A DNA stretch of 64,000 nt from Bacillota bacterium. GTDB lineage: Bacteria > Bacillota > Clostridia > Lachnospirales > Lachnospiraceae. This document shows positions 27,893 to 36,663 of this stretch, piece after piece; the stretch's first letter is position 1, and each line of letters begins with the position of its first letter. Both the position numbers and the translations under genes were made by a program. The notes beneath the pieces were generated by a model. That model made no database searches and was not told where the DNA came from. It saw only the letters and a program-made list of their open reading frames with translations. The stretch covers positions 1 to 64,000 of the forward strand of contig JAEWCQ010000025.1 in NCBI GenBank assembly GCA_023390555.1, read 5' to 3'.

Positions 27893-27970
27893 ATAATAGT
27901 CCCTCCTTGATTTCATACCTCTTATTTATTACTCACTGCAGCTTTTGTAACTCTATTACACCATCCCATT

Positions 27971-28112
27971 ACTTGAATTCCAACTTTATTTCACTTGAAT
28001 TTTTAAATTATATCCAACTTATACATTTTATCTCTTATTATTTGTTCATATTGCACAATTTTATTTTCTTTTTTGGCATCAATCAATGAATCAGCTTGAA
28101 TTTTACTTGAAT
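27971..28112 (-). promoter_or_regulatory. Promoter and phased ATTCAAGT repeats of the glycan operon
   Basis: On the minus strand TATAAT lies at 28012-28007. ATTCAAGT occurs at 28000-27993 and 27978-27971, 22 bases apart and right at the predicted start site; ATTCAAGT at 28112-28105 and ATTCAAGC at 28101-28094 are 11 bases apart and upstream. Spacings of one and two DNA turns suggest binding sites for one protein. The rest of 27893-28323 holds no gene. Confidence 0.4.
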
Positions 28113-28262
28113 ATTTAGCGCTTATTTCCACCTGCTTCATTCACGATTACACCTGTGCGCAGGCTGCCATCTCCTTTCTGCGTATTTTTACACATTTATC
28201 CGCTTTCTATCAGGAACTGCATTGTAATCTTTCCGTGATAACTTCTCCAATGAAACAGAAAA

Positions 28263-28293
28263 ACAGAGAGATGCCTTTTCAGCATTCTCTCTG
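28263..28293 (-). terminator. Terminator of fprA
   Basis: On the minus strand CAGAGAGAATGC pairs with GCATCTCTCTG across a short loop and is followed by TTTTTCTG. Confidence 0.75.
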
Positions 28294-28323
28294 CTTCCTG
28301 TTTTCATCCTGTTTTATATAAAA

Positions 28324-29529
28324 TTATTCTGCCATTGAATTCACAATTGCTTCACACAGCGCGTCCAACTGAGCTTCCTGTTCGGCCTTCAGGGACGATT
28401 TTATCGTTACCGTTGCATCCAGCACTGTCATGTTTTTCATCTCCTCGATTCTGGCTCTCATATGTTTTCCGGACATCGGTGCCCAGGTGCCGTTTTCAAT
28501 AAAGGCAACGGTACGTTTTGAAACGTTCAATGCCTTCATATCTGTCAGGAGATTCTCCATAATCGGATAAATTCCGCCGTTATAAGTCGGAGCTGCAAAG
28601 ACCAGATGACTGCTTCGGAATATCTCGGAAATCAGTTCCGAAACATGCGTACCGGAAACATCGTATACTTCAATCTTTTTAACGCCTGCATCTGCAAGCT
28701 TGGATGCGAGAACATTTGCGGCATTTTCAGTATCTCCATACATAGAGGCATAGGCAATCACGACTGCCTTTTCCTCCGGCTCGTAACTGCTCCACTTATC
28801 GTATTTATCACAGATATAATCCAGATCTGTCCTCCAGATTGGTCCATGCAGCGGACAGATTGTCTCAATATCAAGTTCTGAGGCTTTCTTCAGAAGCGCC
28901 TGTACGGAAGTTCCGTATTTTCCTACAATATTCGCATAATAACGTCTGAGATCCTTCTCCCACTCGCTGTTAAAATCCAATTCATCCTTAAAAATGTTTC
29001 CCGGCAATGCCCCAAAGGAACCAAATGCGTCTGCCGCAAAAAGAATCTTATCCTGTTCATCGTAAGTCACCATGACTTCCGGCCAATGTACCATCGGTGC
29101 CATCCGGAAATGAAAGGTATGGCTTCCACTGCTGAACGTTTCGCCTTCCTTTACCACAATCGCACGCTTGTCCGTATCAAAGTCAAAAAACTGTTTCATA
29201 ATCTGGAATGTTTTGACATTTCCAACAATCTGCAGGTTCGGATATCTGAGAATCAGATTTTCAAGCAATGCACAATGATCCGGTTCCATATGATTGATAA
29301 TCAGATAATCCAATGCTCTGTCACCCAGTACATACGCAATATTTTCAAAAAACTGCTCCGAAATAGCCTTATCCGCAGTATCAAACAGTACTGTCTTCTC
29401 ATCCAGCAGAAGATAGGAATTATAGGATACTCCTCTTGGTATTGGAAATATATTTTCAAACCGAGCCAGTCTTCTGTCACTGCCTCCTACCCAGAATAAA
29501 TTCTCTTTTACTTTTCTTACATTATGCAT
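28324..29529 (-). CDS. fprA: FprA-type A flavoprotein (flavodiiron protein)
   Basis: A 401-residue cytosolic enzyme that reduces oxygen or nitric oxide to protect strict anaerobes. The N-terminal metallo-beta-lactamase-like domain carries the di-iron ligands in INHMEPDHCALLEN near residue 80 plus later His/Asp residues (MVHWPEVM, AADAFGSFG, CPLHGPIW). The C-terminal flavodoxin domain starts near residue 255 with AYASMYGDTENAA as FMN loop. GGGAGG lies nine bases upstream. A single-gene unit. Confidence 0.95.
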   Translation of the reverse strand: MHNVRKVKENLFWVGGSDRRLARFENIFPIPRGVSYNSYLLLDEKTVLFDTADKAISEQFFENIAYVLGDRALDYLIINHMEPDHCALLENLILRYPNLQIVGNVKTFQIMKQFFDFDTDKRAIVVKEGETFSSGSHTFHFRMAPMVHWPEVMVTYDEQDKILFAADAFGSFGALPGNIFKDELDFNSEWEKDLRRYYANIVGKYGTSVQALLKKASELDIETICPLHGPIWRTDLDYICDKYDKWSSYEPEEKAVVIAYASMYGDTENAANVLASKLADAGVKKIEVYDVSGTHVSELISEIFRSSHLVFAAPTYNGGIYPIMENLLTDMKALNVSKRTVAFIENGTWAPMSGKHMRARIEEMKNMTVLDATVTIKSSLKAEQEAQLDALCEAIVNSMAE

Positions 29530-29710
29530 AGCCGTCTTCCTCCCGAATTTTCCTAAACTTTTACGTCTTAATTATAACAAAATTATACACAGATTCAATC
29601 TATCCTATCTATAAAAATAAACTTCGTAACATGTGAACAGATTCTAATCCCTAATTTTGGATGTTTTAGTAATAATTACTGTTATTATTCCTGTCTCTCG
29701 AACCCCCAGG

Positions 29711-29754
29711 AATAAAAGTGTACCCCGTACACTCCCGTGTTCTATCACTTAGAT
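29711..29754 (-). repeat. Dispersed hairpin repeat, copy 1
   Basis: AGTGTAC-N3-GTACACT (29717-29733) is a perfect 7-3-7 inverted repeat inside a 44-base block that matches a block at 44499-44543 in about 35 positions. It lies upstream of fprA on the minus strand and downstream of secA. Confidence 0.6.
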
Positions 29755-29775
29755 TTTTCCTATCGAATAAAATGG

Positions 29776-29807
29776 AAATCAAAGAAGCTGCCGCACGCAG
29801 CGACAGC
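29776..29807 (-). terminator. Likely terminator of secA
   Basis: On the minus strand GCTGTCGC and GCGGCAGC pair around a five-base loop and are followed by a short T-rich tract, about 25 bases after the secA stop. Confidence 0.6.
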
Positions 29808-29829
29808 CTCCAATATCATTGATTGTGGC

Positions 29830-32397
29830 CTATTTTCGTCCACAACATTGTTTGTATTTCAACCCGCTGCCGCAAGGACACGGATCATTTGGATATACTT
29901 TGGCAGCTTCACGTTTCTTCGGTGCGTTTTGAGCAGTTTCATCTTTATTGGTACCAGTCACATTGGCAACCTGTTCTCTTTCCACTTTCTGTTCAATACG
30001 AACATGGAACAGCAGCCGTACGGTGTCTTCACGGATTGCATTGATCATACTGTCAAACATGTCGAATCCGTTCATCTTGTATTCTACCAGCGGATCTCTC
30101 TGCCCGTATGCCTGAAGACCGATTCCCTGGCGGAGCTGATCCATATCATCGATATGATCCATCCACTTGCGGTCGATGACTTTCAAAAGAATGACACGCT
30201 CCAGTTCACGTACTGCTTCCGGTTCCGGGAACTCCGCTTCTTTTGCTTCGTATAATTTCACCGCCTGCTCTTTTAAGCTGTGCTTTAATTCCTTACTGCT
30301 CCGATAGGTATTCGCCTTTTCCGGAGTGACCTGCTCGAGCGGAATCAGTGGAACCAGAAGCTGATTGAGTTCATTCACATTCCACTCTTCCTGCGGAAGA
30401 TCCGGTGAAATGCAGGTATCTACACTGTTTTCCACGCAGTCTGTAATCATTTTATAAATTACATCCCGCATACTCTCTCCGTTTAGAACACGAAGTCTTT
30501 CCGTATAAATAATCTCACGCTGATCATTCATAACCTGGTCGTATTCCAACAGATTCTTACGGATACCAAAGTTATTTCCCTCGATCTTAGTCTGTGCTTT
30601 CTCAATGGCTCCCGATAACATCTTATGCTGAATCTGCTCTCCTTCCGGAATTCCAAGTGTATTGAACATATCCACCAGTTTCTCGGAACCGAACAGCCGC
30701 ATCAGATCATCTTCCAGCGAGATAAAGAACTGAGACTCACCCGGATCACCCTGACGACCGGAACGTCCACGCAGCTGGTTATCGATACGTCTTGATTCGT
30801 GACGCTCCGTACCGACAATCTTCAATCCGCCGGCTTCCCGTGCCTCATCGTCCAGTTTAATATCCGTACCACGTCCTGCCATGTTCGTTGCAATCGTAAC
30901 AGAACCGTGTATACCTGCCTGTGCCACGATCTCAGCCTCAAGCTCATGGAATTTTGCATTTAAGACTTTGTGGGCAATACCGCGCTTATTCAACATTTTG
31001 CTGATTAATTCAGAAGTCTCGATCGTAATGGTACCGACCAGTACCGGCTGTCCCTTTTGATAGGAATTCTCAACCTCATCCACCACGGCTTTGAATTTTT
31101 CTTTTTTGGTCTTATATACAGCATCCTGATGATCGATACGCGCCACCGGCTGGTTCGTCGGGGTCTCGATAACATCCATGCCGTAGATATCACGGAACTC
31201 TTTCTCTTCTGTCAGAGCAGTACCCGTCATACCACATTTTTTCTCATATTTATTAAAGAAGTTCTGGAACGTAATCGTTGCAAGTGTTTTGCTCTCACGT
31301 TTTACCTTCACATGCTCTTTTGCCTCAATTGCCTGATGAAGCCCGTCCGAATAACGGCGGCCTGGCATAATACGTCCGGTAAATTCATCGACGATCAGAA
31401 CCTGTTCATCCTTCACCACGTAATCCTGATCACGGAACATTAAATAGTGTGCGCGTAAGGCAAGTATGATATTGTGCTGGATTTCCAGATTATCCGCATC
31501 TGCCAGATTCTCAATATGGAAGAACTGCTCCACCTTATGCACACCATCCAGTGTAAGATTCACGACCTTGTCCTTCTCATTGACGATAAAGTCTCCGTCC
31601 TCTTCAATCTCCACACCCATAATGGCGTCCATCTTGGAGAATTCCTTCTGATTCTCTCCTCGAATCATCTGACGTGCAAGAATATCGCAGGCTTCATATA
31701 ATCTGGTTGATTTCCCACTCTGTCCGGAGATAATCAGAGGCGTTCTGGCTTCATCGATCAAAACGGAGTCAACCTCATCGACAATGGCAAAACACAATCC
31801 GCGCTGAACCAGCTGCTCCTTGTAGATAACCATATTGTCTCTCAGATAATCAAAACCAAGTTCATTATTGGTAACATACGTAATATCACAGCTGTAGGCA
31901 TCCTGACGTTCCTTGCTTTCCATACCGTTTAAGATTACGCCAACCGTCAGACCGAGGAACTGATGTACCTGTCCCATCCATTCGGCATCACGTTTTGCCA
32001 GATAGTCATTGACCGTTACAACATGCACGCCCTTTTCCTCCAGCGCATTCAAATATGCAGGAAGAGTAGATACCAGGGTCTTACCTTCACCGGTACGCAT
32101 CTCAGCGATACGTCCCTGATGCAGAATAACACCACCGATCAGCTGTACTCTGTAATGTTCCATTCCAAGGACACGCCTTGCTGCTTCACGAACAGTCGCA
32201 TATGCTTCCGGAAGTATATCATCCAGTGTCTCTCCATCGCTCAGCCGCTTCTTGTACTCCTTTGTCTTGGCCTTCAACTGATCGTCCGTAAGTTCCATCA
32301 TTCCGGAACGGTATGATTCAATCTTGTCCACGATTGGAGTCACCCTTTTTACTTCTCTCTCACTATGGGAACCAAATATTTTTTCAATTGCCTTCAT
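29830..32397 (-). CDS. secA: SecA preprotein translocase ATPase
   Basis: An 855-residue motor that pushes proteins through SecYEG. Walker A MRTGEGKTL is near residue 101, DEAD-like VDEVDS near 208, the helicase motif TNMAGRGTDI near 490 and QLRGRSGRQGDPG near 528, and the C-terminal zinc site CPCGSGLKYKQCC ends the protein. AGGAG lies six bases upstream. The usual Firmicute partners hpf/raiA and prfB are not next to it here. Confidence 0.98.
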   Translation of the reverse strand: MKAIEKIFGSHSEREVKRVTPIVDKIESYRSGMMELTDDQLKAKTKEYKKRLSDGETLDDILPEAYATVREAARRVLGMEHYRVQLIGGVILHQGRIAEMRTGEGKTLVSTLPAYLNALEEKGVHVVTVNDYLAKRDAEWMGQVHQFLGLTVGVILNGMESKERQDAYSCDITYVTNNELGFDYLRDNMVIYKEQLVQRGLCFAIVDEVDSVLIDEARTPLIISGQSGKSTRLYEACDILARQMIRGENQKEFSKMDAIMGVEIEEDGDFIVNEKDKVVNLTLDGVHKVEQFFHIENLADADNLEIQHNIILALRAHYLMFRDQDYVVKDEQVLIVDEFTGRIMPGRRYSDGLHQAIEAKEHVKVKRESKTLATITFQNFFNKYEKKCGMTGTALTEEKEFRDIYGMDVIETPTNQPVARIDHQDAVYKTKKEKFKAVVDEVENSYQKGQPVLVGTITIETSELISKMLNKRGIAHKVLNAKFHELEAEIVAQAGIHGSVTIATNMAGRGTDIKLDDEAREAGGLKIVGTERHESRRIDNQLRGRSGRQGDPGESQFFISLEDDLMRLFGSEKLVDMFNTLGIPEGEQIQHKMLSGAIEKAQTKIEGNNFGIRKNLLEYDQVMNDQREIIYTERLRVLNGESMRDVIYKMITDCVENSVDTCISPDLPQEEWNVNELNQLLVPLIPLEQVTPEKANTYRSSKELKHSLKEQAVKLYEAKEAEFPEPEAVRELERVILLKVIDRKWMDHIDDMDQLRQGIGLQAYGQRDPLVEYKMNGFDMFDSMINAIREDTVRLLFHVRIEQKVEREQVANVTGTNKDETAQNAPKKREAAKVYPNDPCPCGSGLKYKQCCGRK

Positions 32398-32439
32398 ACG
32401 ATACTCCTATCCCTTATTTTGCTTACGCAACTAAAAAAT

Positions 32440-32468
32440 ATTGTACCACTAACAGCCCTGTTAAACAA
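32440..32468 (-). promoter_or_regulatory. Promoter of secA
   Basis: On the minus strand TTGTTT (32468-32463) and TACAAT (32445-32440) are 17 bases apart, about 40 bases before the secA ATG. Confidence 0.5.
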
Positions 32469-32520
32469 TACACAATCCCATGAACAGATTGTAAATTTTT
32501 TATTAAATAACGAATGCGGC

Positions 32521-32549
32521 TTTACCTCACTCGTTTCCAGTGGTATACT
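32521..32549 (+). promoter_or_regulatory. Promoter of the TSCPD gene
   Basis: TTTACC (32521-32526) and TATACT (32544-32549) are 17 bases apart, about 90 bases before the ATG. Confidence 0.5.
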
Positions 32550-32640
32550 CGCATGTGATTCAGGCAGTTTATCTCTATTTAAGGAAGGACCTGGAAATTA
32601 TCTGATTATTTATAATTTATAAAATGAAGGGAGTCTTATC

Positions 32641-32898
32641 ATGACCTATTCTTACAAAACATCCGGAACCTGCTCCACCAGAATTGACCTGGAGTTAGAG
32701 GGCGATATCTTAAAAAATGTATCATTTACCGGAGGATGCAACGGAAATTTAAAGGCCGTATCCAGTCTGGTTACCGGTTTGACCGTTGATGAAATTGAAA
32801 AAAAACTTGGCGGTATTTCCTGCGGTGGTCGTCCAACCTCCTGTGGAGACCAGCTTGCGAGAGCCTGTCGTGCGGCTTTGAATGCAAGTAAAAATTAA
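32641..32898 (+). CDS. TSCPD-domain protein (TIGR03905-like)
   Basis: An 85-residue soluble protein matching a small clostridial family related to the C-terminal TSCPD zinc domain of some class II ribonucleotide reductases. Conserved cysteines are in SGTCS (residue 11), GGCNG (32), ISCGGRPTSCGDQ (60-72, two Cys) and RACRAA (76). AAGGGAG precedes the ATG by six bases. It is a single gene divergent from secA. The biochemical role is unknown; a metal-binding or nucleotide-related role is inference. Confidence 0.85.
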   Translation: MTYSYKTSGTCSTRIDLELEGDILKNVSFTGGCNGNLKAVSSLVTGLTVDEIEKKLGGISCGGRPTSCGDQLARACRAALNASKN

Positions 32899-32988
32899 TA
32901 TTATTGTTTTGAATTTTCAGATTATTTAAAATATTTATCCAATTTATTTCATTTAAAACATAATATTTATTTATTTTCAAAATAGTTC

Positions 32989-33017
32989 TTGACATTTCCA
33001 TTGTTGTTAGATATAAT
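32989..33017 (+). promoter_or_regulatory. Perfect-consensus sigma-A promoter
   Basis: TTGACA (32989-32994) and TATAAT (33012-33017) are both exact consensus and are separated by 17 bases. It drives a region with no convincing gene. This is the strongest promoter I see in the window. Confidence 0.9.
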
Positions 33018-33023
33018 CAACTT

Positions 33024-33475
33024 AACAAAACAAAAGAACTTCAAAAGAAAGGGTGATTCCACCAAAAGCTTAAACCGAACTTCATAATTTTAAGAAAGAG
33101 AGGTACAGTCCACCAGAAACTTTGATAACATGAATTTTTAAAAGAAGTACGAAAGAAAAATCGGAAGAAAGGAAGGTACGGGCCATTGAACACATGAGAA
33201 TGTCATTCAAAACAATTAGCGAAAACCCACTTTCAGTTCGCGGATTCAGAATCGAAATCGAAACCATGAGGGATATCAAAATATTATGGACGGAGAATCA
33301 GATTCGTTTCTAATGATATGATTTCAATCCAACTGCACTCATCGGAAGACAGACATCCAGGAGGAAGGGTTCACGGACCGAAAAAGAAAAAACAGGAAAG
33401 GAAATAGTCCAATGGACACCATAGTTTAAAGGGCATCATCAAATCAGTAATTTTGATGATGCCCTTAGTCTTTGT
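33024..33475 (+). ncRNA. Candidate large structured noncoding RNA
   Basis: About 450 bases between a perfect promoter and a perfect 15-pair hairpin, without a credible gene. The plus strand is rich in A and G and repeats a motif: a purine run, then GGT-x-x-x-x-TCCACC or a variant, then an A-rich stretch. Examples are GGTGATTCCACC (33052-33063), GGTACAGTCCACC (33102-33114), GGTACGGGCC (33175-33184) and GTCCAATGGAC (33407-33417), most able to form short hairpins. TTAAAC (33070) and GTTTAA (33424) could close a long-range stem. A known large RNA class (raiA motif, GOLLD, ROOL or similar) is possible; I cannot match it from memory. Confidence 0.65.
33429..33475 (+). terminator. Terminator of the candidate RNA
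   Basis: A perfect 15-pair stem (33429-33443 with 33452-33466) and a seven-base loop are followed by AGTCTTTGT, a modest T-tract. Confidence 0.7.
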
Positions 33476-33537
33476 AATTCTATGTTCTGCTTCCTGTTTC
33501 GTCAGCCTGTCCCGATACACTGCATCCAGCCTTCTGA

Positions 33538-34248
33538 TTAAGAACCGCTCTTTGTAGATGTATCGGTCGTTTCGGTGGAATTATTCTCGCCGCCATTGCC
33601 TCTGTCACTGCCGCCAGGACCACCCATTCCGCCACCGACGGTAATCGAAACGACGGTATCTCCGTTCATTACCACGGTCACTATGTCTTCTTCTGCAAGA
33701 TCATCGATCGTACCGTCTTTTGTATCGCTGCCGCTTTGTACGGTAATTGTTGTGCTGTCATCTACGGTGATCGTCTTCTCTTCCCCTGTCAAAGAGAGTC
33801 CTCTTCCGCCCTGCTGGCCGCCGCCTTTTCCATTCTGCTGCATCTCTGTGGAGCCTTCCGGCAATTCTGTAGAGCCTTCCGGCAGTTCAAATCCTTCACC
33901 CGGCTGCATCTCGGTAGAACCTTCTTCTGACTGCGGTCTTTCTCCCGGCTGCATCTCCGTGGAGCCCTCCGGCAGTTCTGTAGAGCCTTCCGGCATCGTA
34001 AATCCTTCTCCCGGCTGCATCTCGGTAGAACCTTCCGATATCTGCGGCTCTTCTGCCAAAGCAATGGTAATCGTGTCTCCATCAATGGCACTTATCTGTC
34101 CATATATTGTAGTCTCTTCACTGTCTGATTCCTCATTTGACTGCCCGCTTGTTTCTCCTGTACTGTCTGATTTCCCGCATCCTCCGAAAATCAAAGACAT
34201 TCCCAGTGTCATACAGCATAATAAAATTCCTAGTCTCTTCCGCTTCAT
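33538..34248 (-). CDS. Lipoprotein with EGSTE repeats
   Basis: A 236-residue lipoprotein. The signal peptide ends at Cys24 (FGGC). After a Ser/Glu-rich linker comes a short beta-domain (IYGQISAIDGDTITIAL), then six copies of the pentamer EGSTE in residues 72-135 within units such as PEGSTELPEGSTEMQPGE, then a second beta-like domain (TITVDDSTTITV) and a Gly-rich tail. I do not recognise a family for the whole; the two flanks look like halves of a DUF5666-like barrel split by the repeat. AGGAGG lies six bases upstream. It is probably variable in repeat number. Confidence 0.8.
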   Translation of the reverse strand: MKRKRLGILLCCMTLGMSLIFGGCGKSDSTGETSGQSNEESDSEETTIYGQISAIDGDTITIALAEEPQISEGSTEMQPGEGFTMPEGSTELPEGSTEMQPGERPQSEEGSTEMQPGEGFELPEGSTELPEGSTEMQQNGKGGGQQGGRGLSLTGEEKTITVDDSTTITVQSGSDTKDGTIDDLAEEDIVTVVMNGDTVVSITVGGGMGGPGGSDRGNGGENNSTETTDTSTKSGS

Positions 34249-34343
34249 GTTTTCCTCCTGCCATTATTTTCCCTTAATTCCTTTCTATCTTACGTTTCGG
34301 TTCTGACCGGCAGGTGAAAATACTGTGAAAATTATGTGAAGTT

Positions 34344-36617
34344 TTATCTGTGAAATAGCTTCCGGCCTGCGCCCACTGCGAAAACACCGCCAGCCAGCAG
34401 CGCCAGTATCCATTGCCCGACACCGCTTTCATCACCCGTTTTCGGCGGGTCTGCAGCCTTGAGGGGATCCTCGCTCGCATCCATCACTACCATAGCCGGA
34501 GTATCTGCAGTTGTCGTCTGCGTCGCTCTCTCTTCTGTCTGCGCTTCCACATTTACTTTATAAGTCATAAGCAGTTCTCCGTCATAGGAAGAATATACCT
34601 GTATCTGAGCAGTCCCTGCTCCCATCCCGGTAACTTTTCCGGATGCATCCACCGCTGCAACGGCGTCATCCATTGATACAAAATAAACGCCTTCCGCATC
34701 CGCATTCTTCGGATACAGTGTCATCGGCAACGTAACAGATTCATGCAGATTGCAGGTAATTTCCGTACTTTCCGTCTCAATCCGTTCCACCGGCTGCCGC
34801 ACCGTTATCCTGCATTCCGCAGACAGATTGCTCCCATCTTTTGCGGACGCCGTAATGACTGCCGTACCGGCTTTTTTTGCCGTTACAAGACCAGTTTCAT
34901 CCACCGCCGCAACAGATGCGTCTGAAGAAGACCAGTCCACGGTCCGGACTCCCGCATTTTCCGGCAAAATTGCCGCTTCCAGCTGTGTTGTTTCACCTTT
35001 CCACAGCGTTTCCGTACTTCCGGAAAGCTCCAGCGATTCGACCATTACCCTGTAATCCTCGGTAAATGCTTTGATTCTTGCTGTTGCACCGGTCTCAGCC
35101 AGGTCTACCCACGCACCGTTCTGGCAGGCGAAACTCTGTCCACTCTGCGTTGCATTGGTAAAACTGATCCAGTTTCCATTTGTATAGGTCTTATCCACGA
35201 AATAGCTGATATTCCCGCTTTCGGACTTGGAGAGCGTTACAACAACACTGAAGGTGTCTCTCGCCGAGAGGAGAAGTTCGTCATCCAGCGAAACTGTATA
35301 ATATCCAACAAACGTTGTTTTTCCTGTCTTCGGCTGTGACAGCAGCGGCGTACCGCTCTGCGGGTCTTTCTGGTCTGTCGGATTCCTGTATATCTGCACA
35401 CTGTAATCCACCCCGACATCGTACAGGGCAAATGAAACAGCACGCAGTTTCTGATAGCCCGTCTCTGCATCCGCCGGCACCGTAAATACATTGGCAATCG
35501 AATTTCCGCTGGCAACACGGTATCCGGTGTCATTTGCCGAAGTGTCCATATAAGCGCCTGCACTGCCGTCATACTGGTAAATATAATCGTAATTATCCGC
35601 ACTTTCAAAATCAAAGACAAATGCCTTTGCCGTATCCTTGTTCAGTGCTTTGTCCTCATAGGATATCCAGAAATATCCGCCGTCTCCGAAGCTTTCTCCA
35701 TAACTGTTTTTCGCAAGCCAGGCACCGTCGGCAGATGGTGTCTTGGAGAAATTATACCGGCTGTAGCTGTCGTCCCAGCCTATAATCTGTACCGCATGGT
35801 TCACACTTGTATACACATTGTTATAATAAGCAGAGGTGGTTTTGTTATAATACCTTCCTGCATCGTAATACATGGAAATTGCAACAGAGCCATACTGTCG
35901 GATCATTTCCTTGACATTGGACACGTCTGTCGCCAGATTGATCCAGTAAGCTTTCTGCATATGTACGTCATCCGCATAATCTGCCAGCTGCAGGGAGTCA
36001 CTGTCCCAGTCCGCATCCGTCACGTCTGCTTCATCTGCAATCCCATACCAGTTGGCCAGCGCAAACGTGGTAAAGATATGATTGCCGCCGACCTCCCGGT
36101 AATCTCCTAACGGAGTTGTCGCATCGCCGGCCGTATTGCCCATCTCATCCAGCGGCATATGATAAAAGAAATAAGCCAGCTGGCTCTCGGACAGATCGGT
36201 ATTTTCCGCAGCAGCCACAACTCCGTTCAGCAGTGTCTGGTCAACGATCAGATCTGTCTCCGCAGCAGCAACCGCACTGTACGCCCAGCAGGTATTGTCC
36301 GTTTGCATCTTCGGAAGCGTCACATATCCATAATTCCGTGAATCATAACTGGAAGGAAGCCCCGAAGAAGTTCCGGCCAGACTCACAGCCGCATTTTTTT
36401 CCTGTGCCACCTGTTCAGACTCCGTATCCGTATTTTCCAAGCCCTGCACCTGACTGATATCGGCACCGAGTGCCGGTACTGTCACATGATCATCGATATA
36501 ATCAGTTGCAATTTCCGGTGTACCGGTTTCTTCACCGAAAACTGTCCGATCCGCCCCAAACCACAATCCCGCGGCCAGCAGCAGTATCAGAAGCGGATAG
36601 TTTTTCTTTCTTTGCAT
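34344..36617 (-). CDS. Surface papain-like (C1) protease with Ig-like domains and sorting signal
   Basis: A 757-residue exported protein. A signal peptide (about residues 1-28) is followed by a C1 peptidase domain with Gln-site region, catalytic Cys110 (NTCWAYSA), His in NHAVQIIGWDD and Asn in LAKNSYGESFGDGGYFWIS. Next comes a beta-rich lectin-like domain, two Big_2 bacterial Ig domains (ending ECRITV and YKVNVEA), and a cell-wall sorting-like end: PPKTG, a hydrophobic stretch and RKLFHR. The ATG at 36617 has AGAGG nine bases upstream. Sorting by a variant sortase is inferred because the motif starts with P not L. Confidence 0.88.
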   Translation of the reverse strand: MQRKKNYPLLILLLAAGLWFGADRTVFGEETGTPEIATDYIDDHVTVPALGADISQVQGLENTDTESEQVAQEKNAAVSLAGTSSGLPSSYDSRNYGYVTLPKMQTDNTCWAYSAVAAAETDLIVDQTLLNGVVAAAENTDLSESQLAYFFYHMPLDEMGNTAGDATTPLGDYREVGGNHIFTTFALANWYGIADEADVTDADWDSDSLQLADYADDVHMQKAYWINLATDVSNVKEMIRQYGSVAISMYYDAGRYYNKTTSAYYNNVYTSVNHAVQIIGWDDSYSRYNFSKTPSADGAWLAKNSYGESFGDGGYFWISYEDKALNKDTAKAFVFDFESADNYDYIYQYDGSAGAYMDTSANDTGYRVASGNSIANVFTVPADAETGYQKLRAVSFALYDVGVDYSVQIYRNPTDQKDPQSGTPLLSQPKTGKTTFVGYYTVSLDDELLLSARDTFSVVVTLSKSESGNISYFVDKTYTNGNWISFTNATQSGQSFACQNGAWVDLAETGATARIKAFTEDYRVMVESLELSGSTETLWKGETTQLEAAILPENAGVRTVDWSSSDASVAAVDETGLVTAKKAGTAVITASAKDGSNLSAECRITVRQPVERIETESTEITCNLHESVTLPMTLYPKNADAEGVYFVSMDDAVAAVDASGKVTGMGAGTAQIQVYSSYDGELLMTYKVNVEAQTEERATQTTTADTPAMVVMDASEDPLKAADPPKTGDESGVGQWILALLAGGVFAVGAGRKLFHR

Positions 36618-36663
36618 TTGTATCATCCTCTGTCCGTCTAAAACTTTCCTCAATGCTCCAAAG

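Noticed and set aside
33082..33279. 65-codon frame on the minus strand opposite the RNA candidate
   Set aside because: No promoter or ribosome site; hydrophobic shadow of A/G-rich DNA.
33194..33313. 39-codon frame starting MRMSFKTISEN within the RNA candidate
   Set aside because: No ribosome site at useful distance and it covers only a quarter of the transcript; kept as a small chance, not as a gene.
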